Shown here: one piece after another, positions 1 through 6,830 of the stretch
Position numbering within the stretch: the stretch's first letter is position 1
Layout: each line of letters opens with the position of its first letter
NCBI GenBank assembly: GCA_946408305.1
Contig: CAMJRQ010000062.1
Location: 1-7,154 of the forward strand
DNA length: 7,154 nt
Reading direction: 5' to 3'
Origin: an uncultured Prevotellaceae bacterium
GTDB taxonomy: Bacteria; Bacteroidota; Bacteroidia; Bacteroidales; Bacteroidaceae
The notes under the pieces: generated by a model
What the model was told of the DNA's origin: nothing
Database searches by the model: none
Seen by the model: the letters and a program-made list of their open reading frames with translations, nothing else
Made by a program: the position numbers and the translations under genes

Positions 1-1038
1 GTCGGCGCGAGGTGTGGGCTCGGCCGCGGGACGGGCGAACCGGGGCAGACGGACGAGCTGCGTGAGGAGGTCGCGCAGATAGGGGTAGGGACAGCCGTCG
101 TGCTCGAGCAGCTGGCGCAGGTTTTGGAGGGCAGGCGGAATGCTGTCGATGAAGTATTGCTTGCGTTCGAAATAGCCGCGGAAGCCGTAGGCCCCAAGCA
201 CCTGAAGGAGGCGGAAGAGGACGCAGAGGCGGAGGTGGGCGCGGAACTGGGGTTCGTCCACCTCGCGATAGCGGCTGAGGCTGTCGATGTAAGTGTCGAT
301 GAGCTCCTGGCGGAGGGCGTCGGGATAGCGTGCCGAGGCCTGCCAGAGGAAGCTGGCCAGGTCGTAGTGGACGGGGCCGCGGCGCCCGCCCTGAAAGTCG
401 ATGAAGTGGGGCTGGCCGTCGGCGTCGAGCATGATGTTGCGAGCCTGAAAGTCGCGATACATGAATGCCTCGCCGGGGATGGAGACAATGTCGCGGGCCA
501 TGAGGCGGAAGGTGGCCTCGAGCTTGAGCTCGTGAAAATCGAGTCCGGCGGGCTTGAGGAAGCAATACTTGAAGTAGTTGAGGTCGAAGAGTACGTTGGT
601 CTCGTCGAGGGCCTCCTGAGGATAGCACTGGGAGAAGTCGAGCCCTCGGGCTCCCCTTATCTGAAGGTCGGGCAGCAGGGCGATGGTGCGGTGAAGGAGC
701 TGGCGCTCGAGCTGGTTGTATCGTCCGCCGGCCTCGCGCCCTGCCTGGAGCTTCTGATAGAGGGTGAGGTCGCCCAGGTCGGTCTGCAGATAGCGCAGCA
801 AGTCGGCGCTCTGAGCGAGCACGGCGGGGACGGGTAGCTGCTGCTGGGCAAAATGGTTGGCCAGGTAGCAGAAGGCGCGGTTCTCGTCGCGGCTGGTGCC
901 AACGACGCCGATGAGCGTGGTGCCGTCCGTGCCGTGGAGGCGGTAATACTGGCGGTTGCTGCCCGAGCCGGCAAGGGGCTCCGAGGTGGCTACGTCGAGC
1001 CCGGTAGTCTGCCGGAAGAGTTCTTTCAGTTGGTCCAT
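1..1038 (-). CDS. AmgK-like phosphotransferase (APH/choline kinase fold), 3' end cut by window
   Basis: An open frame of 346 codons runs from ATG at 1038 to the window edge with no stop, so the C-terminus is missing. The fold is the aminoglycoside/choline kinase type. A glycine- and serine-rich ATP-binding loop (GSGSNRQYY) lies near residues 24-32. The catalytic loop YRDFQARN is at 194-201, with D196 as the likely base and N201 for metal. The metal-binding IDFQ is at 213-216, followed by RRGPVHYDLAS at 219-229. RDFQARN plus DFQ...GPVxYDLAS resembles AmgK, the MurNAc/GlcNAc anomeric kinase of peptidoglycan recycling, more than true aminoglycoside-resistance enzymes. Tyr replaces the usual His before RD. 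The kinase domain appears complete near residue 330. What follows is a Pro/Ala-rich linker (about 334-346), which suggests a second domain beyond the edge; from memory, Bacteroidetes homologues carry a RapZ C-terminal-like domain there. The start overlaps the upstream gene by 13 nt. Fold is certain, substrate is inferred. Confidence 0.88.
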   Translation of the reverse strand, partial: MDQLKELFRQTTGLDVATSEPLAGSGSNRQYYRLHGTDGTTLIGVVGTSRDENRAFCYLANHFAQQQLPVPAVLAQSADLLRYLQTDLGDLTLYQKLQAGREAGGRYNQLERQLLHRTIALLPDLQIRGARGLDFSQCYPQEALDETNVLFDLNYFKYCFLKPAGLDFHELKLEATFRLMARDIVSIPGEAFMYRDFQARNIMLDADGQPHFIDFQGGRRGPVHYDLASFLWQASARYPDALRQELIDTYIDSLSRYREVDEPQFRAHLRLCVLFRLLQVLGAYGFRGYFERKQYFIDSIPPALQNLRQLLEHDGCPYPYLRDLLTQLVRLPRFARPAAEPTPRAD

Positions 1039-2288
1039 TTCAGGGGTGCTTTAATCTGAATCTTAGGTCCTTCAAAAATGTTGAGCGTGGCTTGCCCGAC
1101 GGGGCTTTGTGCGCCGAAGAGGAAACGTCCGTGGAGCCGGCTGCCAGGAGGAACGGAGGCTTCGGCTGTGACTTCTTCCCGACTGTTTGACGGCTCGTTG
1201 ACCAGGAAGGGATGGGAGGCCACGTAGAGGCGGGAGCCGCGATGACCGAAATAGGCGTCGAACTCGGGGATGGAGAGGAAGAAATCCGAGGGCGAGAGAG
1301 CTTCGACGCGGGCTATCGGCGTGTTGGCCTGCCAATCGGCGGCGCGGGAGAAGCAGGTGGTGTCGCGCAACTGAGCGGTGAAGAGCCAGCATGGAGCGTC
1401 GGGACGAGGATAGGGAAAGGTGAGCTGGGCGTCGCCCTGGATGGACCGAATCATGAGGTCGGCATCGAGGAGCAGATTGATTCCGAGCAGGGCGGTTCGC
1501 ACCCGCGGATAGCGGCGCAGCAGGGCAAGGAGCTGCTCGCCGTCGGGGTTCAGGCGCAGGCTGAGATAGGGTTTCCCGGGCGGGAGCTCGGAGAGCGTGG
1601 CGGGGAGCGGCTGGGCCATGAGGCGGGCGGTCTGGAACAGCTTGCGCGACTTGGGAGTGAGCGGCTGCAGGTCGAGGTCGAGCAGGAGCGTGTCGGCCTC
1701 CTCGGTCAGAGCCCCGCAGGCCATCACCTCGCCACGGCCGAAGAGCGGCGGCAGGGACAGACGGCGCAGGAGGGGCTTGTCGGCATAGGCGGCAAGACCG
1801 GCCATTCCGCGCTGCTGGCGGGCCAGAGCGAGCAGTTCGGCGGGTTCGGTGGTGCTCTTCATCAGGCCGAGCATCTGCTGGCGCGAGGCCGACTGTTCCA
1901 TGGCCAGGAGGCGGCGGTCGTCGAAGGCCACAATCCACTGACGAACGACAGCCCAGCGGATTCCGTCGCTCTCGCTCATCTGGATTTGCTCCTTGCCGAG
2001 CCAACGCTCCAGGAGTCGCGGGCTCAGCGAGGGAGCGGCCAGTCCAAGAGTGCCGTCGGGCGCCACAAAGCCATAGACGCGCCGTCCGCGGAGCGCTGCC
2101 CGGAGGAGGAGGCGCTGGCGCCAGGGAAGACGGAGCGCCGAGGCGACGGAAGCCGGGCGAAAGGCCACCACGGCCAGAGCCTCGCGCGGGATGAGGCGCC
2201 GGTAGGGCTTCTCGCTGGGGCGCAGGAAGAGGAACAGGCCCGCCACGAGGAGCAGGACCGGGAGGAGGAGAAAAAGCGTGCGTTTCAT
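1026..2288 (-). CDS. Membrane-anchored protein of unknown function (weakly DUF4836-like)
   Basis: A 420-residue protein. I do not recognise it with confidence. It starts with Lys-Arg and a single hydrophobic segment (about 4-22) that ends without a lipobox cysteine, so it is probably a signal anchor with the rest exported to the periplasm. The mature part opens with RLIPREALAVVAFRP (31-45), the 'IPxxAxAVV' kind of opening seen in DUF4836 and DUF3352 proteins. A later stretch, LLLDADLMIRSIQGD (272-286), also resembles those families; this similarity is from memory and weak. No catalytic motif is evident, and Arg and Leu are abundant. ATG at 2288 is chosen because it forms an ATGA overlap with the rsmE stop and gives a proper signal anchor; the same frame stays open upstream to 2531, but only inside rsmE. 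Its end overlaps the phosphotransferase start by 13 nt, so it sits in a coupled block. An envelope role is inference. Confidence 0.8.
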   Translation of the reverse strand: MKRTLFLLLPVLLLVAGLFLFLRPSEKPYRRLIPREALAVVAFRPASVASALRLPWRQRLLLRAALRGRRVYGFVAPDGTLGLAAPSLSPRLLERWLGKEQIQMSESDGIRWAVVRQWIVAFDDRRLLAMEQSASRQQMLGLMKSTTEPAELLALARQQRGMAGLAAYADKPLLRRLSLPPLFGRGEVMACGALTEEADTLLLDLDLQPLTPKSRKLFQTARLMAQPLPATLSELPPGKPYLSLRLNPDGEQLLALLRRYPRVRTALLGINLLLDADLMIRSIQGDAQLTFPYPRPDAPCWLFTAQLRDTTCFSRAADWQANTPIARVEALSPSDFFLSIPEFDAYFGHRGSRLYVASHPFLVNEPSNSREEVTAEASVPPGSRLHGRFLFGAQSPVGQATLNIFEGPKIQIKAPLKWTN

Positions 2289-3019
2289 CGGAACGGAATT
2301 TGGTTGGCTATCTGCATGAGATGTACTGCCACGAGGGCGGCGGTCTCCGTGCGGAGGCGGCTGCGGCCGAGGCTCACGCTGCGGAAGCCCATCTGTTCGG
2401 CCAGCCGCACCTCGTCGATGCTGAAATCGCCCTCGGGGCCAATCATCACGGTGGCGGGCTGCCCGGGCTGCAAGACGTCGCCCAGGAAAGGTTTCGCGCT
2501 CCCCTGCCCCACATCGGCGGGCTCGTAGCAATGGCAGATGAAGCAGTCGCCCCGACGCTCGGCCGTGACGAATTGGCGAAAGGCCACCATCTCGCCGAGC
2601 AGTGGCTTCGCTGCCTTGCGGCTCTGCTTCATGGCCGAGACGAGGATGCGGTCGATGCGGTCGGTCTTGACCACGTGCCGCTCGCTGAACTGGCAGTCAA
2701 GGAAGGTCAGCTCGTCGAGGCCTATCTCGGTGGCCTTCTCGGCCAGCCATTCGGTGCGGTCCATGAGCTTGGTTGGAGCCATGGCCAGATGGAGATGCCC
2801 CCTCCAGGCTGGCTCCTGAGGCATCTCGGCGTCGATGCGATAGAGGCAGGCGTGGTTCGAGACGGCGGTCAGCGTGGCCCGGTAGAACGAGCCGCGCCCG
2901 TCCATCAGGAAGAGCTCGTCGCCCGGCTGCAGGCGCAGCACTCGGGCGGCATGCCGGGCCTCGTCGTCGGGCAGCCGACCGTCGAGCCGCGGGTCGTAGA
3001 AGAAATGTTGCTCCTTCAC
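2285..3019 (-). CDS. rsmE: 16S rRNA (uracil1498-N3)-methyltransferase RsmE
   Basis: Cytoplasmic SPOUT-class methyltransferase that uses SAM to make m3U1498 in the decoding region of 16S rRNA. The 244 residues match the usual length (about 243). The N-terminal PUA-like RNA-binding part shows HAARVLRL at 23-30 and a GDELFLMDG stretch at 33-41. The family signatures follow in order: KLMDRTEWLAEKATEIG (84-100), SERH (112-115), KQSRK (131-135), IGPEGDFS (193-200) and LGRSRLRTETA (217-227). The last two form the trefoil-knot SAM site. The start codon is GTG at 3019, not ATG. It is supported because the homologous N-terminus (xxFFYDP) begins immediately after it, and because it forms a GTGA overlap with the transporter's stop. 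The stop likewise overlaps the next ATG. Translation is therefore probably coupled on both sides. Confidence 0.96.
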   Translation of the reverse strand: MKEQHFFYDPRLDGRLPDDEARHAARVLRLQPGDELFLMDGRGSFYRATLTAVSNHACLYRIDAEMPQEPAWRGHLHLAMAPTKLMDRTEWLAEKATEIGLDELTFLDCQFSERHVVKTDRIDRILVSAMKQSRKAAKPLLGEMVAFRQFVTAERRGDCFICHCYEPADVGQGSAKPFLGDVLQPGQPATVMIGPEGDFSIDEVRLAEQMGFRSVSLGRSRLRTETAALVAVHLMQIANQIPFR

Positions 3020-4287
3020 TTTCCGGGGTTGTGCTTATAGCGGAACAGGATGGCGAAGGCTACGGCCACCACCAGGGCGTAGGCCGAGAAGATCCACCAG
3101 CAGGCGCTCCAGTTGCCGAGCGTGTAGAACTGTCCGTCGACCACGGCGTCGTGGGTGAAATGGTTCACCACCTGCCCGGCGGCCAGCATGCCCAGGGCGG
3201 CTCCCAGGCCGTTGGACATCAGCATGAAGAGTCCCTGGGCGCTGTTGCGGATGTCGAGGTCGGTCTCCTGGTTGACGAAGAGCGAGCCGCTGATGTTGAA
3301 GAAGTCGAAGGCCACTCCGTAGACAATCATCGAAACGACGAGTAGCACCACGCCGGGGAAGCCCGGGTCGCCCACGGCAAAGAGGCCGAAGCGGAACACC
3401 CACGCAAACATGGACATGAGCATGACCACCTTGATGCCGTAGCGCTTCAGGAAGAAGGGGATGAGCAGGATGCAGAGCGTCTCGGACATCTGCGAGATGG
3501 AGATGAGCGTGTTGGCGTGCTGCACGCCGAAGGTTCCAGCAAACTGCGCATCGGCGCCGAACGAGGCGATGAAGGGGTTGGCATAGCCGTTGGTAATCTG
3601 CAGGGCCGAGCCGAGCAGCATGGAGAAGATGAAGAAGATGGCCATCTTGCGCTGGCGGAAGAGTGAGAAGGCCCTGAGCCCGAGGGCGTCGTAGAGGCTG
3701 GCCGCAGGCTTCGTCTTGTCGATGGGACAGGCCGGGAGGGTCAGCGCATAGAGCGCCAGGAGGAGGCTCAGGCAGCCCGAGACGCCGAACTGCCAGGGAC
3801 TGGCCTGGAGGCCGCTCCAGTCGATGCAGAGCATCGTGATGATGAAGCCCACGGTGCCGAAGACGCGGATGGGGGGGAAGGCCTTCACGGGGTCGAGCCC
3901 GGCTTGCTCGAGCGTGGCGTAGGAGACGCTGTTCTGCAGGGCGATGGTGGGCATGTAGAAGGCCACGCTCAGCGAATAGAGCCCGAAGAGGATGCCAAAG
4001 TCGGCGTGTTCTCCGGCCTGGCTGCCATAGCAGGCGGCGCCTATCATGAAGAGGCCGGCCAGCAGCTGGCAGAGCGAGAGCGTCTTCTGGGCCTGAATCC
4101 ATCGGTCGGCCACGATGCCCATGAGGGTGGGCATGAAGATGGAGACGATGCCCTGTACGCTGTAGAAATAGGAAATGTGGTCGCCCAGACCGGCTGCTAT
4201 CAGATAGCGCGACATGCTGGTCAGATAGGCTCCCCAGATGGCGAACTCGAGGAATGTGAGTATCACCAGGCGAATCTTTACGTTCAT
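3016..4287 (-). CDS. nupG: Nucleoside:H+ symporter of the NupG/XapB family (MFS)
   Basis: Inner-membrane importer that moves nucleosides with protons. Its 423 residues and roughly twelve hydrophobic segments fit E. coli NupG (418 aa). Family motifs include MPTLMGIVADRW (52-63), RVFGTVGFI (141-149), LKRYGIKVVMLMSMFAWVFR (280-299) and YGVAFDFFNISGSLF (323-337). Residues I recall as lining the nucleoside site in NupG all recur here at a constant offset of five: R141, T145, F148, Q230, N233, Q266, E269 and F327. That supports nucleosides as substrate, though not which ones. ATG at 4287 is preceded by an AT-rich leader (AAGTAATAAA) without a Shine-Dalgarno, as is usual in Bacteroidetes. A 73-bp gap separates it from rlmI upstream; I see no consensus promoter there, so read-through from rlmI is possible. 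Its TGA overlaps the GTG of rsmE. Confidence 0.94.
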   Translation of the reverse strand: MNVKIRLVILTFLEFAIWGAYLTSMSRYLIAAGLGDHISYFYSVQGIVSIFMPTLMGIVADRWIQAQKTLSLCQLLAGLFMIGAACYGSQAGEHADFGILFGLYSLSVAFYMPTIALQNSVSYATLEQAGLDPVKAFPPIRVFGTVGFIITMLCIDWSGLQASPWQFGVSGCLSLLLALYALTLPACPIDKTKPAASLYDALGLRAFSLFRQRKMAIFFIFSMLLGSALQITNGYANPFIASFGADAQFAGTFGVQHANTLISISQMSETLCILLIPFFLKRYGIKVVMLMSMFAWVFRFGLFAVGDPGFPGVVLLVVSMIVYGVAFDFFNISGSLFVNQETDLDIRNSAQGLFMLMSNGLGAALGMLAAGQVVNHFTHDAVVDGQFYTLGNWSACWWIFSAYALVVAVAFAILFRYKHNPGK

Positions 4288-4360
4288 TTTATTACTTGGT
4301 TTTTAGATTAGTTGTCGATTTTCGGTGGAGAGGTGGTAAGGCGTTTCCTTTTTTCCCTCC

Positions 4361-5548
4361 TCATTCCACGTAGAGGACGAGGCCCTTCAGGTATTCGCCC
4401 TCGGGATGATAGATGTTCACGGGATGGTCGGCCGGCTGGTGGAGCTGATGGAGGATGCTCACCCGCCTGCGGCTGATGGCTGCGGCGGTGAAGACGGCCA
4501 GCCGGAACTGCTCCTTGCTGACGGCCTGCGAACAGCTGAAGGTGAAGAGGATGCCTCCGGGCCGAATCTTCTCGAGCGCCTTGGCGTTCAGCTTCGTGTA
4601 GCCTCGGAGGGCGTTCTTCAGCGCGTCCTTGTGCTTGGCAAAGGCCGGGGGGTCGAGGACAATCAGGTCGTAGCGCGGCGCCATCTCGTCGAGAAATCGG
4701 AAGGCGTCGGCGGCCACTCCCTCGTGCCTCGAGTCGCCGGGGAAGTTCAGCGCGACGTTCTCCCCCACCAGCTCGATGGCCTTGGCGCTGCTGTCCACAC
4801 TGGTCACACTGCGGGCGCCGCCCCTCAGGGCATAGACGCTGAATCCGCCCGTGTAGCAGAACATGTTCAGCACGTCGCGACCCTTCGAGTATTGCTCGAG
4901 CAGAGAGCGGTTATCTCGCTGGTCTACAAAGAATCCCGTCTTCTGACCCTTCAGCCAGTCGATGTGAAAGCGCAGCCCGTTCTCGGTGGCCACATCGTCG
5001 GCGCTCTTGCCGAAGAGGAAGCCGTTCTCGGGCTCGAGCGCAGCCTTGAATGGCAGTGTCGTCTCGCTCTTGTAGTAGATGGCTCCGAGGCCGTCGCCCA
5101 TCGCTTCGCGCAGCGCCTGGGCTATCTCGTGGCGACAGGCGTGCATCCCGACGCTGTGGGCCTGCATCACGGCCACCGGGCCGTAGAGGTCCACCACCAG
5201 CCCGGGCAGGCAGTCGCCCTCGCCGTGCACCAGCCGGCAGATGGTGTTCTCGGGCCGTCCGACGAGGCCCAGCGCGCGCCGCAGCGTCAGTGCCGAGCCG
5301 AGGCGGCGGAGCCAGAAGGCGTGGTCGATGGCTTCGTCCTCGAACGTGAGGATGCGCACGGCGATGCTTCCTATCTGCCAGTGGCCGATGGCCAGGAACC
5401 GGCCCTCCGAGTCGGCCACGCGCACCAGGCTTCCCTCCTCGTGCTCGCCCTCGATGTGATGCACCGCACCCGAGAACACCCAGGGGTGGAACCTTGCCAG
5501 GCTCTCTTCCTTGCCGCGGCGCAGGAATACTGTTGCTTCTGCTTTCAT
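4361..5548 (-). CDS. rlmI: 23S rRNA (cytosine1962-C5)-methyltransferase RlmI
   Basis: Cytoplasmic class I SAM methyltransferase that makes m5C1962 in 23S rRNA. The length (395 aa) equals that of E. coli RlmI (396). The N-terminal PUA domain covers about residues 4-75 (FHPWVFSGAV at 20-29). A middle RNA-binding region follows, then the Rossmann-fold catalytic domain from about 190. Signatures are GQKTGFFVDQRDNR (201-214), the SAM-binding LNMFCYTGGFSVYA (227-240), an acidic VDSS (251-254), the motif IV LDPPAF (298-303), and FSCSQ (337-341), where C339 is the expected catalytic cysteine. The tail HPVNIYHPEGEYLKGL is typical of this family. ATG at 5548 places the PUA domain correctly. The gene follows the exonuclease after a 73-bp gap with a stem-loop, and no clear promoter of its own was found. 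Confidence 0.95.
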   Translation of the reverse strand: MKAEATVFLRRGKEESLARFHPWVFSGAVHHIEGEHEEGSLVRVADSEGRFLAIGHWQIGSIAVRILTFEDEAIDHAFWLRRLGSALTLRRALGLVGRPENTICRLVHGEGDCLPGLVVDLYGPVAVMQAHSVGMHACRHEIAQALREAMGDGLGAIYYKSETTLPFKAALEPENGFLFGKSADDVATENGLRFHIDWLKGQKTGFFVDQRDNRSLLEQYSKGRDVLNMFCYTGGFSVYALRGGARSVTSVDSSAKAIELVGENVALNFPGDSRHEGVAADAFRFLDEMAPRYDLIVLDPPAFAKHKDALKNALRGYTKLNAKALEKIRPGGILFTFSCSQAVSKEQFRLAVFTAAAISRRRVSILHQLHQPADHPVNIYHPEGEYLKGLVLYVE

Positions 5549-5570
5549 TGTCTATATGTTTTATAGGACC

Positions 5571-5596
5571 CCCTCCCGGCTTCTCCGAGGGGAGGG
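5571..5596. repeat. G/C-rich stem-loop between exonuclease and rlmI
   Basis: CCCTCCC (5571-5577) pairs with GGGAGGG (5590-5596) across 12 nt; an alternative inner pairing is CGG (5577-5579) with CCG (5585-5587). It lies between the exonuclease stop and the rlmI start. No run of T follows on the minus strand, so it is a weak intrinsic terminator at best. It may be a short palindromic repeat of the kind scattered between Bacteroidales genes, or a processing site in the mRNA. Confidence 0.55.
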
Positions 5597-5601
5597 AAAG
5601 A

Positions 5602-5643
5602 CCTTTTAACCTTTTAACCTTTTAACCCTTTAACCCTTTAACC
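5602..5643. repeat. 8-bp tandem repeat, five units
   Basis: Plus-strand reading: three CCTTTTAA units (5602-5625) and two CCCTTTAA units (5626-5641) followed by CC. The array runs into the 3' end of the exonuclease gene and supplies its last codons and TAA stop at 5622-5624. Such arrays are prone to slippage. Because each minus-strand unit contains TTAA and the period is 8, a stop is met in every frame within about three units. Confidence 0.9.
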
Positions 5644-6224
5644 ACCTTTATTTGTTCCATCTCGCGGTAGAGTTGCAGGCAGGCCCAGGCGTCGGTGGCG
5701 GCATAGCGTTTCTGGGGCTCGGAGAGCACGTCGGCCTCCCAGTTCGAGAGCTGCTGACCCTTGCTGATGCGCTGTCCGAAGATGTTGGCATAGAGGCGCT
5801 GCAGGCTCTGGTCGACGATGCCTATCTCGCGCGCCAGCTGCTGAATCTCCACCACCGAGCGGGGCTCGAAGTCGTGACGGCGGCGCAGCTGCGCAAAGTC
5901 GTCGGAGAGCGAGAGCCCCACCTTCGTCACCTCCTCGTCGGCCAGCAGCGAGGCCAGCTCGTCGGGCATGCCCGTCATGCAGAGGCGGAAGAGGAAACAA
6001 ATCTCGTCGGTGCTCACCTGGAGCAGCGCCACGGGGTTCATCGGCCCCTTGCGAAAGGTGGGGCGCGTCTCCGTGTCGATGCCCACCATCGGCTGCCTGC
6101 GCAGGAAAGCCACGGCGGGGCCCACCTCGCGGAGCGACTGCACCACTTCGATGCGGCCCTCGAAGACCACTCGCGGCAGGGCGGCAATCAGCCCCTTGTC
6201 GAACGATTCCACAATCTGTCTCAT
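5622..6224 (-). CDS. Single-domain 3'-5' exonuclease (DEDDy, RNase D/WRN-exo type)
   Basis: A 200-residue nuclease of the DnaQ-like superfamily. All motifs are present: Exo I GIDTETRP (48-55; D50, E52), Exo II VGLSLSDDFAQL (102-113; D109 by comparison with WRN), and Exo III KRYAATDAW (172-180; Y174, D178), so it should be an active two-metal DEDDy enzyme. It lacks the HRDC domains of RNase D and resembles the stand-alone proteins common in Bacteroidetes. Whether it trims RNA or DNA is unknown; neighbouring rRNA methyltransferases hint at RNA. I chose ATG at 6224 because the homologous N-terminus as I recall it (xxFDKxxIAxLPR) begins there and it lies 4 nt after the upstream stop. An in-frame ATG at 6245 would add seven residues and overlap DUF5063 by 17 nt. 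The last residues (VVKGLKG) and the TAA are encoded by an 8-bp tandem repeat. Confidence 0.92.
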   Translation of the reverse strand: MRQIVESFDKGLIAALPRVVFEGRIEVVQSLREVGPAVAFLRRQPMVGIDTETRPTFRKGPMNPVALLQVSTDEICFLFRLCMTGMPDELASLLADEEVTKVGLSLSDDFAQLRRRHDFEPRSVVEIQQLAREIGIVDQSLQRLYANIFGQRISKGQQLSNWEADVLSEPQKRYAATDAWACLQLYREMEQIKVVKGLKG

Positions 6225-6228
6225 CCCC

Positions 6229-6750
6229 CTATTCTCTGCTCCCATACCTCAGCTGATGGAGGCGTCGCAGCGTGTCCACGAGCGCCTCGCCCCAGTAGAG
6301 CTCAAAGTTCTCTACCACCGTCCAGAGGGCGTCGGCCATGCAGTCCTCCACCCGCTGCTGGTAAACGGCCACAAAGTTGCGCAGCGCCTGATAGATGTCG
6401 GCCAGGCCCTCGCTCACCGAGGCCCAGCGCCGCTCGTCGGGAGCCAGCGTGTCCGAGCCCGCGAGCTCGTATTCGTCGTCCTCGCCCATGATGTCGGCCG
6501 CCGTGCGGCGCACCCAGTTGTAGTCGTCCTCCGTCACCCGGTCGTCGGGCAGGAAGTCGAGCGTCGTCTCGGCCCGCGGCAGCAGCGTGGCCTCGGCATA
6601 GAGCAGCGGCAGCAGGCGGCGCAGCGCGGCGCAGAACGCCTCGCGCTCCTCGCCCTCGCAGCCCTCCAGCAAGGCGCAGTATCGCGCAGCCGTGGCCACG
6701 AAGTCCAGCGTGGCGCGGGCGTAAATAGGTTTTTCCGTTTCTTCTTTCAT
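6229..6750 (-). CDS. DUF5063 domain protein
   Basis: A 173-residue, acidic, mainly helical cytoplasmic protein with no signal peptide or membrane segment. It matches the Bacteroidetes DUF5063 pattern: an N-terminal YARATLDFVATAARYCALLE (10-29), RLLPLLYAEATLLP (45-58), the conserved VTEDDYNWVR (72-81) and IMGEDDEY (87-94), then SEGLADIYQALRNFVAVY (113-130) and a C-terminal ENFELYWGEALVDTLRRLH (147-165). The function of the family is not known to me; it is usually found, as here, directly before the 3'-5' exonuclease, which suggests a shared task. ATG at 6750 agrees with the family N-terminus. It follows an AT-rich leader ending AAGG right at the start codon. It is the first gene after two tandem promoters, so it probably heads the operon. 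Confidence 0.9.
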   Translation of the reverse strand: MKEETEKPIYARATLDFVATAARYCALLEGCEGEEREAFCAALRRLLPLLYAEATLLPRAETTLDFLPDDRVTEDDYNWVRRTAADIMGEDDEYELAGSDTLAPDERRWASVSEGLADIYQALRNFVAVYQQRVEDCMADALWTVVENFELYWGEALVDTLRRLHQLRYGSRE

Positions 6751-6798
6751 CCTTATATTTCGGTTTCGCCCACTCGCAGGGAAGGGGCAGACCGTCTG

Positions 6799-6830
6799 CA
6801 AAGGTACGAATAAGCGAGGGAAAAGCCAAA
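6799..6830 (-). promoter_or_regulatory. Bacteroidetes-type promoter P1 (proximal)
   Basis: Reading on the minus strand, TTTG (6830-6827) is followed by exactly 20 bp and then TACCTTTG (6806-6799). This matches the -33 (TTTG) and -7 (TAnnTTTG) elements of the Bacteroidetes primary sigma factor. The start site would lie near 6793, giving a leader of about 43 nt to the DUF5063 ATG at 6750. It is the best candidate for driving DUF5063, the exonuclease and perhaps rlmI. Confidence 0.8.

Noticed and set aside
100..837. 245-codon plus-strand ORF at the window start
   Set aside because: Antisense of the phosphotransferase, whose frame shows clear catalytic loops. The plus-strand translation is repetitive in Glu, Val and Ala.
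1..1038. Aminoglycoside resistance gene
   Set aside because: The fold is shared, but the RDFQARN and DFQ...GPVxYDLAS motifs fit AmgK-like housekeeping kinases better, and no mobile element accompanies it.
1212..2528. 438-codon plus-strand ORF opposite the unknown membrane protein and rsmE
   Set aside because: Antisense shadow of GC-rich coding DNA. It is low-complexity in Gly, Glu and Ala, has no recognisable motif, and lies across two well-supported minus-strand genes.
2285..2531. Longer start for the unknown membrane protein, extending to 2531
   Set aside because: The extension lies inside rsmE in another frame and would bury the signal anchor. The ATGA overlap at 2288 gives a better start.
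4288..4360. Promoter or terminator between rlmI and the transporter
   Set aside because: No TTTG/TAnnTTTG pair on the minus strand and no stem followed by a T-run. Only an AT-rich leader next to the ATG is visible.
4406..5566. 386-codon plus-strand ORF opposite rlmI
   Set aside because: It covers rlmI almost exactly in antisense and has no family motifs, while the rlmI frame carries every signature of its family.
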